Assembly (NCBI GenBank): GCA_040905245.1
Contig: JBBDRX010000043.1
Span: 1-7,985 of the forward strand
Direction: 5' to 3'
Length of the DNA stretch: 7,985 nt
Source: JBBDRX01 sp040905245
GTDB taxonomy: Bacteria; Bacteroidota; Rhodothermia; Balneolales; Balneolaceae
The stretch's first letter is position 1. The number at the start of each line of letters is the position of its first letter. Under the pieces are notes generated by a model, which was not told the origin of the DNA, searched no databases, and was given only the letters and a program-made list of their open reading frames with translations. Both the position numbers and the translations under genes were made by a program. This document shows, one piece after another, positions 1 to 5,899 of the stretch.

Positions 1-53
1 TCGCGACCTCCTGCGTGACAGGCAGGCGTTCTAACCAGCTGAACTACCGGACC
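1..53 (-). tRNA. tRNA-Asp (anticodon GUC), 3' end cut by the window edge
   Basis: Read on the minus strand from 53, the sequence gives an acceptor 5' strand GGTCCGG, a D arm closed by GTTC/GAAC with loop AGCTGGTTA, and an anticodon stem CCTGC/GCAGG. The stem encloses the loop CTGTCAC, whose central GTC is the Asp anticodon. The variable region and the start of the T arm (AGGTCGCGA) follow before the window ends, so the T loop, 3' acceptor strand and CCA end lie outside. The match to bacterial tRNA-Asp is very close. A possible -10 element TATACA lies at 67-62 on the minus strand, 8 nt before the mature 5' end, but its -35 partner is poor. The gene may instead be co-transcribed with other tRNAs. 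Confidence 0.95.
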
Positions 54-246
54 AATCGTTCTGTATAATTGTCGAAATGATCTTAAAAAGGAATGTAACC
101 TTTTACGTAATCCTGATCCTTACCGATTCCGTCCATTTACTCCCTTCAAATACAGACCTCAAATATAAAGAGCCTTTAGCTCATATGTCAACAATAATTC
201 AATAAAATTGCGTCCGTTTAAGCTACCTGCAATAAAGACGCATTGC

Positions 247-264
247 CGTTTGTATATTCAAACG
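247..264. repeat. Near-perfect 18-bp palindrome, possible operator
   Basis: CGTTTGTATATTCAAACG has perfect 6-bp arms (CGTTTG/CAAACG) around a 6-bp AT-rich centre in which one base pair fails to match. The size and symmetry suit a dimeric DNA-binding protein. It lies 31 bp before a TATAAT hexamer (295-300) and 163 bp before the downstream start codon. A regulatory role is inference. Confidence 0.35.
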
Positions 265-375
265 AACTGTAACCCGGGTAATGACTGGAGGTTTTATAAT
301 TTGATATCATAAATCGAATTGTCATTTTCGTATACTGCAGGAACCAATAATGCAAGAATAAGAGTTCCAACGTGT

Positions 376-394
376 ACGTTAACTGTATTAACGT
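376..394. repeat. Inverted repeat/hairpin in the leader of the outer-membrane protein gene
   Basis: ACGTTAA-CTGTA-TTAACGT is a perfect 7-bp inverted repeat with a 5-nt loop. It can be extended by a G-U pair and a G-C pair on the outside. It sits 33 nt before the ATG at 428, so it would lie in the 5' untranslated leader or just at the promoter. No U-run follows, so a rho-independent terminator is unlikely. An operator or an mRNA-stability or translation hairpin is possible. Confidence 0.4.
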
Positions 395-427
395 GCCCTA
401 ACCTGAAAACTCTCCAATTGATATCTC

Positions 428-1171
428 ATGAAATTGACCCAAACAACAACTTCTCAATCACTCCTGATCGCAACCTTGCTGCTCTTCCTCCCCTTTTCAT
501 CCCTTTCAGCCCAGATGTTTTCCGTTGAGGATTCTATATCTCCGGAAGAGAGAGAATTCTTGCATCAATCATCTCTTACGGTCGGATGGGAAATTGCCGA
601 GTTTGTATATACCGGAGATGACAATGTATCTGACCGCTCCGACTTTGATGACGGAATCTTTCGGGTTCGTTTTGAGAATCCCGGACTAGATATGTATCTC
701 GGTCTTGCGGGCGGCTTGACAGGAATGGAGAATCAAACTTATCTGAATGTTGGGGCGATTCTTTACAATGATTTTATCCTGTCACGCATGAGCGATAGCA
801 GTTTCCTTCTTTTACCCCTGCAGATAAATACCGACCTTACGCGATCACAGAGATCGAATACCGGTCAACAGTTTCAACAGAGTGCCTTCATGTTTGGAGC
901 AGGCCTGGGGTTTAGCACCAAAATATCAAATTCCATACACATGCTAGTGAAAGGTGTGCCGAACTATGGATTCAGTTTTTCACAGGGATCACTGTTTGGA
1001 GGCAGTGTTTTTAAACTTCAGGGAAAAAGCAGGCTGTTTATTCAAAATTTATTCTCCGAACGTTCTCTCGTACTTGGATACGACTATCACTTCAGCAAAT
1101 ATGATGTAGACGGTGAGATTTTTGATTACGATTTTAACGGACACTCGGTAACAGTTGGCATTACGTTTTGA
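428..1171 (+). CDS. Secreted outer-membrane beta-barrel-like protein, function unknown
   Basis: This 247-residue protein opens with a clear Sec signal peptide: a polar stretch, then a hydrophobic core at about residues 11-23 (LLIATLLLFLPF), then SLSA before Gln29 as the likely signal peptidase I site. The mature part has many short segments of alternating polar and hydrophobic residues rich in Gly, Tyr and Phe, and it ends in Phe (HSVTVGITF). This is the C-terminal pattern of outer-membrane barrel proteins recognised by the BAM complex. I cannot name a family. The ATG at 428 is supported by an in-frame TGA at 419-421. There is no evident Shine-Dalgarno sequence. The next gene starts 1 nt after the stop, suggesting co-transcription. 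A periplasmic protein is the main alternative. Confidence 0.8.
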   Translation: MKLTQTTTSQSLLIATLLLFLPFSSLSAQMFSVEDSISPEEREFLHQSSLTVGWEIAEFVYTGDDNVSDRSDFDDGIFRVRFENPGLDMYLGLAGGLTGMENQTYLNVGAILYNDFILSRMSDSSFLLLPLQINTDLTRSQRSNTGQQFQQSAFMFGAGLGFSTKISNSIHMLVKGVPNYGFSFSQGSLFGGSVFKLQGKSRLFIQNLFSERSLVLGYDYHFSKYDVDGEIFDYDFNGHSVTVGITF

Positions 1172-1172
1172 G

Positions 1173-1469
1173 ATGAAACCTGAAAACTTTGTACTTGAAC
1201 TGGAATCGCTCTGTGAGCAGTCTGGCTATCAGATTCGCAAAGAGAGAGGTTCATTCAGGGGTGATCACTGTGTCGTAGAGGGTGAAAAACTGATTATCAT
1301 CAACAAAAATAAGCCGATTGAACTCCAGGCCGGTGTTCTGGCCAACGTACTCAGAGGGAACAGCCTGGAAGATATCTATATCAAACCGGCCGTTCGCAAA
1401 GAGTTGAGCAATTTATGGGATCGGCTGGATCAACAGATGAATAACCATCCGGATGAAACAGACGTATAA
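1173..1469 (+). CDS. Small conserved-looking protein of unknown function
   Basis: This protein has 98 residues, with no signal peptide, membrane segment or metal-binding motif. The N-terminal part (MKPENFVLELESLCEQSGYQ) looks helical. Beta-strand-like segments follow around FRGDHCVVEGEKLIIINKNKP, and a second helical region leads to a charged C-terminus. From memory, the pattern GxFRGxxCxVxxxxxxxINKxxP resembles small uncharacterised proteins common in Bacteroidota, but I know no assigned function. I prefer ATG 1173 to a TTG at 1155, because the TTG would overlap the upstream gene by 17 nt while the ATG follows its stop after 1 nt. The TAA stop directly abuts the ATG of the hydrolase gene, so translational coupling and a related role are plausible inferences. 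Confidence 0.75.
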   Translation: MKPENFVLELESLCEQSGYQIRKERGSFRGDHCVVEGEKLIIINKNKPIELQAGVLANVLRGNSLEDIYIKPAVRKELSNLWDRLDQQMNNHPDETDV

Positions 1470-2228
1470 ATGAAGGTAACCTTTCTCGGAACGGGAACAT
1501 CGATGGGAGTCCCTGTAGCAGGCGGTTTTGGTAGTGAACGTCTCGATGGAGACCCACGGAATGAGCGGTTTCGTTGTTCTGCCTGGATCCAGACAGAACA
1601 AGCCTCCCTTTTAATCGATACAAGCCCTGAGTTCAGGCTTCAAACCATACGGTCCGGGGTAAAGCATATTGACCTGATCCTGATCACACATGAACATATG
1701 GATCACATTGCCGGGCTGGATGATCTGCGCTCCTTTAACTACGCGCAGAAGTCTTCCATTCCACTCTATACATCAAGGCAGGCTGCCGAATCGATCCGGA
1801 AACGGTTTGACTATATGTTTGGCGAAAACAAGTATCCGGGTTCTACCACCATAGATCTTCAGGTTATAGAAGAACCGATGGAATTTCGGGATTTGACCAT
1901 AACCCCGCTTAGTGTTCACCATGGAAGTATCGATATTCTGGGATTTCGAATCAATGACCTCACCTACATGACGGACACAAAATCGATACCGGAAAAGACG
2001 AAGAAGCTCGTGAAAGGCTCGAAAGTAATGGTGATTAGCGGCCTCCGATGGGGGCCGAAGCATCCGACCCATTTGACCATACCCGAGGCAGTAGATCTGG
2101 CGGATGAGCTGGAGATAGATAAAACCTATCTCATTCACATGAATTCCTATGTAAACCACAAAGAGTCTAAAGAAAAACTTCCCTCACATGTAGAGCTGGC
2201 TTATGATCAGCTGGCCATTGAACTATAA
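1470..2228 (+). CDS. MBL-fold metallo-hydrolase, PhnP-like phosphodiesterase family
   Basis: This 252-residue protein is a metallo-beta-lactamase-fold hydrolase. It starts with the family opening FLGTGTSMGVP, then shows LLIDTSPEFR (about 47-56) and the metal motif HEHMDH at 74-79. Further metal or catalytic candidates are His150/His151 (SVHHGS), Asp169 (YMTDTK), His201 (HPTH), His223 (LIHMNS) and His230. The order and the length (same as E. coli PhnP) suit the PhnP branch, whose studied members are cyclic phosphodiesterases using two metal ions. No other phosphonate (phn) gene is nearby, so the true substrate may differ and I give no symbol. The protein is probably cytoplasmic, as it lacks a signal peptide. 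It starts immediately after the stop of the 98-aa gene and converges with the guanylyltransferase gene 30 bp downstream. Confidence 0.9.
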   Translation: MKVTFLGTGTSMGVPVAGGFGSERLDGDPRNERFRCSAWIQTEQASLLIDTSPEFRLQTIRSGVKHIDLILITHEHMDHIAGLDDLRSFNYAQKSSIPLYTSRQAAESIRKRFDYMFGENKYPGSTTIDLQVIEEPMEFRDLTITPLSVHHGSIDILGFRINDLTYMTDTKSIPEKTKKLVKGSKVMVISGLRWGPKHPTHLTIPEAVDLADELEIDKTYLIHMNSYVNHKESKEKLPSHVELAYDQLAIEL

Positions 2229-2258
2229 GGAAGATTTGCTGCCGGACTTACCAGCTGG

Positions 2259-3335
2259 TCACAAAAATTTGCGTCTCTTTTTGTCCTGCTTCAGTTCCTC
2301 TACTACCTCTTTGACCTGTTGCGACTGGTCCAGTTTACAGATCAGAATAGAATGATCTGTCTCAACCACGGCAACATCTTCTATACCTATGAGCGAAATC
2401 AACTTGCCGCTATTGCTGCAGATATAGTTGCCTGCAGAATTTTTCAATATCGCAGGGCCTGCATGAATGGTATTTCGGTTTTCATCCTTCTCTGAAATCG
2501 TGTATACCGCCTGCCAGCTTCCAACATCGCTCCATCCGAACTCCCCCCGTACTACGTGTACAGAGCCGGCATGTTCCATAATACCATAATCAATAGAGAC
2601 TGATGGACAGGCATGATAGAAATTCTTGATAGATTCACTGTCAGGTTTTCCCTCTGCAAGCCTCATCATCTCCCTGTAAATATCCGGAAGATTCTTCTCT
2701 ATCTCCCGGCTGATTGCATCTATACTCCAGATAAACATTCCGCTATTCCAGAGGTAGGTATCGGACTGCAGAAACGTTCGGGCACTCTCCTCATCCGGCT
2801 TTTCCGTAAACCGGCTTACTGCCCAGGCCTGTCCTCCCGAAACGGTAATCGGATTACTCTGATCCATCTGGATATATCCATATCCAGTTTCCGGGTGGGT
2901 CGGAGGAATTCCAATCGTTACAAGAGTCTCATTCACTCTGGCTGTATCAATAGCAGTTGTAAGGGTCCTTCGAAACGCGTCCGGGTCTGAAATGACATGA
3001 TCAGCAGGAAGAACCACCATAACCCCCTCAGGATCAACTCTGCGGATCAGAGCTGCAGCGGATGCAATACAGGGTGCCGTATTCTTTGCAACCGGCTCAG
3101 CAATGATCTGCTCCTCCCGGATTTCGGGCAGGTGAGAACGAACCAGATCTACATACTGCTCATTGGTTACCACCCAGCAGTTTGATTCCGGAATAAGCCC
3201 TTGTAACCGGTCTACCGTATTCTGAATCAATGACCGGTCGCCAAAAAGATTTAGAAACTGCTTCGGTTCTGTATTTGTACTTCTCGGCCAAAACCGCGTT
3301 CCGGAACCTCCTGCCATTATTACAGCGTGTATCAT
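2259..3335 (-). CDS. manC: Mannose-1-phosphate guanylyltransferase (GDP-mannose pyrophosphorylase)
   Basis: This 358-residue cytoplasmic enzyme makes GDP-mannose from mannose-1-phosphate and GTP, feeding polysaccharide, glycan or glycolipid synthesis. Visible motifs are the nucleotidyltransferase signature GGSGTRFWPRS (9-19) with PKQFL (24-28), LPADH (109-113), FTEKPD (176-181), WNSGMF (196-201), IDYGIME (248-254) and GWSDVGSW (267-274). The length matches the short monofunctional form; the C-terminal phosphomannose-isomerase domain of bifunctional ManC/AlgA proteins is absent. ATG at 3335 gives the canonical MIHAVIMAGGSGTRFWP opening. It lies 37 nt downstream of ruvA on the same strand and may be the last gene of that transcript. 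The symbol manC is used for the activity; short forms are also named differently. The tail is strongly basic (KQDKKRRKFL). Confidence 0.93.
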   Translation of the reverse strand: MIHAVIMAGGSGTRFWPRSTNTEPKQFLNLFGDRSLIQNTVDRLQGLIPESNCWVVTNEQYVDLVRSHLPEIREEQIIAEPVAKNTAPCIASAAALIRRVDPEGVMVVLPADHVISDPDAFRRTLTTAIDTARVNETLVTIGIPPTHPETGYGYIQMDQSNPITVSGGQAWAVSRFTEKPDEESARTFLQSDTYLWNSGMFIWSIDAISREIEKNLPDIYREMMRLAEGKPDSESIKNFYHACPSVSIDYGIMEHAGSVHVVRGEFGWSDVGSWQAVYTISEKDENRNTIHAGPAILKNSAGNYICSNSGKLISLIGIEDVAVVETDHSILICKLDQSQQVKEVVEELKQDKKRRKFL

Positions 3336-3372
3336 CGTCTTTTCAAGCCCTCTTCATATTCTGGTTATATCT

Positions 3373-3963
3373 CTATCTGTTAAGAAGGTTTAAGGATCGT
3401 TTTACAATTTCAGAGACTGTAGACACCCCCTCCTTCACAGAAGCTGAAACAACTTTTTCTGCCTCTCTTTTTCGAAAGCCCAGGGCTTCAAGAGCAGAAA
3501 CTGCTTCCTCTTTCAATGACGATGTCGATTCTGTCCCCCCGGATATCTTCCCTTCATATCCTTCAAGAATTTTATCCTTCAACTCAAGTATAATACGGCC
3601 GGCGCTCTTTTTTCCAATTCCGGGAATCCGTGAAAGCGCCTGGTCATCCTCATCTATAATCGCTTCGATCAACTCTCCGGACTCCATTCCACTCATAATT
3701 GTCAAACCGAGGCGTGGCCCGATTCCTTTAACTGTAATCAATTTTTCGAACAGAAGTTTTTCCTGGCCGGTAAAAAACCCAAACAGCCTCTGGTCGCTGT
3801 CTGTTATATGGTGATGAATCAAAAGCCGTATCCCTTTTCCTGCTTCCGGCAGCTGCTCATACGTATTCCCCGAAATTTCAACCCGGTACCCAACTCCCTG
3901 TACATTGAGTATGGCAAATTCCGCCTGTTTGATCTCAAGTGTTCCTTCCAGAAATGCAATCAT
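3373..3963 (-). CDS. ruvA: Holliday junction branch migration protein RuvA
   Basis: This 196-residue protein is the DNA-junction-binding subunit of the RuvAB branch-migration motor, which acts in recombination and restart of stalled replication forks. Domain I (1-63) is the OB fold, opening with MIAFLEGTL and closing with RLFGFF. Domain II carries two helix-hairpin-helix motifs, VKGIGPRLGL (78-87) and IPGIGKKSAGRIILELKDK (113-131). A Ser/Gly/Thr-rich linker (about 139-149) leads to domain III (about 150-196, EAVSALEALGFRKREAEKVV), which contacts RuvB. The length is normal for the family. Its ATG overlaps the ruvC stop by 4 nt (ATGA), implying coupled translation with the resolvase. No ruvB is in the window. 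Confidence 0.97.
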   Translation of the reverse strand: MIAFLEGTLEIKQAEFAILNVQGVGYRVEISGNTYEQLPEAGKGIRLLIHHHITDSDQRLFGFFTGQEKLLFEKLITVKGIGPRLGLTIMSGMESGELIEAIIDEDDQALSRIPGIGKKSAGRIILELKDKILEGYEGKISGGTESTSSLKEEAVSALEALGFRKREAEKVVSASVKEGVSTVSEIVKRSLNLLNR

Positions 3964-4544
3964 GGGTTCCTTACACGATCCGGGTTGTCAGCAATAAATG
4001 CCTTCCAGCTCGATTTGCTGTTATTTTGATGGCTTTTTTTAGACTGGCTGCTGCCAGAAAGAGGCCCCGATCCGGAGTAGTGGCACCAGGCAACAGAGAG
4101 GGCATCCGTTGCATCTTCACTTATCGGATTGTCCGGGAACTCTACCAGCTTTCGGAGCATATAGGCAACCTGTTTCTTGCTGGCATTCCCGTTTCCAGTA
4201 ATCGCCTTCTTGACCGCTTTCGGATAGTATTCTGACACTGAAAGGCCCTGATTGGTAACCGCAAGTATAGCCGCTGCCTGAGCCCGGCCAAGTTTCAGCA
4301 TTGCGAGAGGGTCGATGCCATAGATAGGAGTCTCCACCGCACATTCGTCCGGATGCCAGGCATCAATAATACGGCTGACCTCCTCAAAGATTACCTGCAA
4401 CCGGTCTGTATGATCCTCAAGATGATCCGTATGAATCGTATCACAGACAAGAGCCCGAAACGTTCTCTCTTCGACAGACAACAGAGCGAAACCGGTGTGT
4501 CTCGACCCCGGGTCAATTCCCAGAATGATTCGACTGTTCCCCAT
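3960..4544 (-). CDS. ruvC: Crossover junction endodeoxyribonuclease RuvC
   Basis: This 194-residue Holliday-junction resolvase cuts four-way junctions symmetrically during recombination. The RNase-H-like fold begins with IILGIDPGSRHTG. The four acidic catalytic positions are visible: Asp11 (GIDPGS), Glu71 (VETP), and Asp144 and Asp147 (EDATDALSVAWCH), with the three-residue spacing of E. coli Asp138/Asp141. Conserved segments LGRAQA and YYPKAVKKAITGNGNASKKQV are also present. The core ends near residue 156; a ~38-residue low-complexity Ser/Lys/Asn-rich tail follows and looks disordered. A GGAG sequence sits 3 nt before the ATG, a short spacing. The gene lies 47 bp downstream of fabI and overlaps ruvA by 4 nt. 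Confidence 0.96.
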   Translation of the reverse strand: MGNSRIILGIDPGSRHTGFALLSVEERTFRALVCDTIHTDHLEDHTDRLQVIFEEVSRIIDAWHPDECAVETPIYGIDPLAMLKLGRAQAAAILAVTNQGLSVSEYYPKAVKKAITGNGNASKKQVAYMLRKLVEFPDNPISEDATDALSVAWCHYSGSGPLSGSSQSKKSHQNNSKSSWKAFIADNPDRVRNP

Positions 4545-4591
4545 AGTCTCCGTGTATTGATGCTGCTTGACAGAACAGGCAGATGTCCCGC

Positions 4592-5431
4592 CTATTCCTG
4601 TTCATCTTCATAGATTCTGGCCAGAGCATTGATCATCTCTTCTGAAATACCTGCTGATACAAATCCTCCGTCATGATAGAGGTTTTGCATCGTCACTTTA
4701 CGCGTAAGGTCGGAAAAGAGAGTCACACAATAGTCTGCACACTCATCCGCATCTGGATTTCCAAGCGGTGCAATCTTGTCTGCGAATGTAAACATAGAAT
4801 CGAACCCTTTGATCCCGGTACCTGCTGATGTTTTTGTCGGGGCCTGTGAAACGGTATTGACCCGAATTCCACGGTCGGCAAGCCTGCTTCCATAATTTCT
4901 GGCAATACTCTCCAGAAGTGCCTTGGCATCATTCATATCGGAGTACTTGGAGAATATTCTCTGTGCACCTATATAGGAGAGGGCCAAAATACTGGCACCT
5001 TCATTCAAAATACCTGCTTTATCTGCAAAATGGATTACTTTATGGAGGGATATTGCTGAGATATCGAGTGTCTGATTATACCAGTGGTAGTTGAGTTCCT
5101 TATAGTCTTTCTTTTTTCGCACATTCGGGGACATACCAATAGCATGAAGGATAAAGTCAACAGAACCGATCTCTGACTTTACCTGATCCATCATCTTCTC
5201 TACATCTTCCTCACTGGATACATCACAGGGAATAATCGTTGCTCCGGTCTCTTCTGCCAGCCCGTCCAGGGTTCCAAGCCTCAAAGCAATCGGAGCGTTG
5301 GAGAGAACAAACTCAGCCCCTTCCCGTTTACAGGCAAGTGCTATTCTCCATGCAATGCTTCTTTCATCCAGCGCACCGAAAATAATCCCTTTCTTTCCCT
5401 TTAACAGTCCATATCCATTTTTATCAGCCAT
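4592..5431 (-). CDS. fabI: Enoyl-[acyl-carrier-protein] reductase FabI
   Basis: This 279-residue protein is a member of the short-chain dehydrogenase family that performs the last reduction of each type II fatty-acid elongation cycle, turning trans-2-enoyl-ACP into acyl-ACP, usually with NADH. The cofactor site is the FabI-type glycine-rich segment GIIFGALDERSIAW (15-28). The catalytic set is Tyr153, Tyr163 and Lys170 (YSDMNDAK, a Y-x6-K arrangement). Later conserved parts are RVNTVSQAPTKTSAG (190-204) and DLTRKVTMQNLYHDGG (241-256). The ATG gives MADKNGYGLLKGKKGIIFG, the normal start of the family. Upstream, a 125-bp gap with an inverted repeat separates it from the AtuA-like gene, so it may have its own promoter. 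ruvC follows after 47 bp. FabI is the target of triclosan-type inhibitors in other bacteria. Confidence 0.96.
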   Translation of the reverse strand: MADKNGYGLLKGKKGIIFGALDERSIAWRIALACKREGAEFVLSNAPIALRLGTLDGLAEETGATIIPCDVSSEEDVEKMMDQVKSEIGSVDFILHAIGMSPNVRKKKDYKELNYHWYNQTLDISAISLHKVIHFADKAGILNEGASILALSYIGAQRIFSKYSDMNDAKALLESIARNYGSRLADRGIRVNTVSQAPTKTSAGTGIKGFDSMFTFADKIAPLGNPDADECADYCVTLFSDLTRKVTMQNLYHDGGFVSAGISEEMINALARIYEDEQE

Positions 5432-5461
5432 AGCAGATTATTACTCGTTCATTTCGTTGCC

Positions 5462-5486
5462 AGTGTCGTTTCATCCATACGACACT
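5462..5486. repeat. Inverted repeat 31 bp upstream of fabI, possible operator or leader hairpin
   Basis: AGTGTCG at 5462-5468 pairs perfectly with CGACACT at 5480-5486 across an 11-nt spacer. In fabI orientation it lies 30 nt before the ATG, between the AtuA-like gene and fabI. No U-run follows it on the minus strand, so a rho-independent terminator for the upstream gene is unlikely. A repressor site controlling fabI or a 5'-leader hairpin is the more natural reading, but this is inference from symmetry and position only. Confidence 0.4.
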
Positions 5487-5556
5487 TGTTTCCACCGAAG
5501 ATAAGAAATAAGCAGTGTGAAAAAGAACCCGATTCCCGTTTCTCAGTTACTTTCTG

Positions 5557-5898
5557 TCAGTCCAGCAGGTTTAAAAGATGGCTCGGGAGATCTATTTCCA
5601 TACGCAGAAGCATAGCTGCATGGGTTTTCCCCTGTGCATCAATTTTCAGGGAACGGGTACCTCCACCTCCAAGACTGTCGTGAAGTACAAAGTTCAGAGC
5701 GTGGAGATTGGGGAGCTCAAATCGGTCAACAGCCCCTTTGTTGATAGATCTCATCTGTTTTTCAACCCTTTCAGCGGTCAAAAACTCTTTGAGAAATGGA
5801 TAGAACTCCGGTTTTCTTGCAATGATCCCGACATTGCTTGTCTTTCCCTTGTCACCACTTCTTCCAATAGCGATATCGATGAGCCGTACTGTTTTCAT
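5557..5898 (-). CDS. Stand-alone AtuA C-terminal-domain-like protein
   Basis: This protein of 113 residues resembles the C-terminal ferredoxin-like domain of AtuA (acyclic terpene utilisation, formerly DUF1446) proteins. Hallmarks are RSGDKG (13-18) with TSNVGIIARKPE, FELPNLHALNFVLHDSLGGGG (60-80) and SLKIDAQGK (83-91). In typical AtuA proteins this domain follows a much larger N-terminal domain; here it is encoded alone. AtuA itself belongs to terpenoid (citronellol/geraniol-type) degradation, but the role of the single-domain form is not known to me. I chose ATG 5898, 1 nt after the purM stop and just before the conserved VRLIDIA start. A GTG at 5913 would add five residues and overlap purM by 14 nt. 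Tight spacing indicates co-transcription with purM. Confidence 0.85.
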   Translation of the reverse strand: MKTVRLIDIAIGRSGDKGKTSNVGIIARKPEFYPFLKEFLTAERVEKQMRSINKGAVDRFELPNLHALNFVLHDSLGGGGTRSLKIDAQGKTHAAMLLRMEIDLPSHLLNLLD

Positions 5899-5899
5899 A

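Larger units (their letters stand above)
54..427. other. Intergenic region between tRNA-Asp and the outer-membrane protein gene
   Basis: This 374-bp AT-rich spacer separates two divergently transcribed genes, so it should hold both promoters. I see no convincing coding sequence: the only long plus-strand open frame here (from 319) runs out of frame into the following gene and has no recognisable protein character. It contains a TATAAT hexamer at 295-300 with no good -35 partner at normal spacing, and two inverted repeats at 247-264 and 376-394, listed separately. Nothing else is recognised. Confidence 0.6.

Noticed and set aside
295..300. TATAAT as a sigma-70 type -10 element for the outer-membrane protein gene
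   Set aside because: No acceptable -35 hexamer at 16-18 bp, and promoters in this bacterial group often do not follow that consensus; kept only as a note, not as a promoter call.
319..528. 69-codon plus-strand ORF upstream of and overlapping the outer-membrane protein gene
   Set aside because: It is out of frame with the well-supported signal-peptide gene, overlaps its first 101 bp, and has no protein-like features.
2250..2259. ACCAGCTGGT palindrome between the convergent hydrolase and guanylyltransferase genes as a bidirectional terminator
   Set aside because: The symmetry has no loop and there is no flanking T-run of the expected form; probably chance in a 30-bp gap.
4573..4603. Inverted repeat GAACAGG-N17-CCTGTTC at the end of fabI as a terminator
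   Set aside because: It overlaps the last fabI codons and no U-run follows on the minus strand; seven pairs across a 17-nt loop is weak for a rho-independent terminator.
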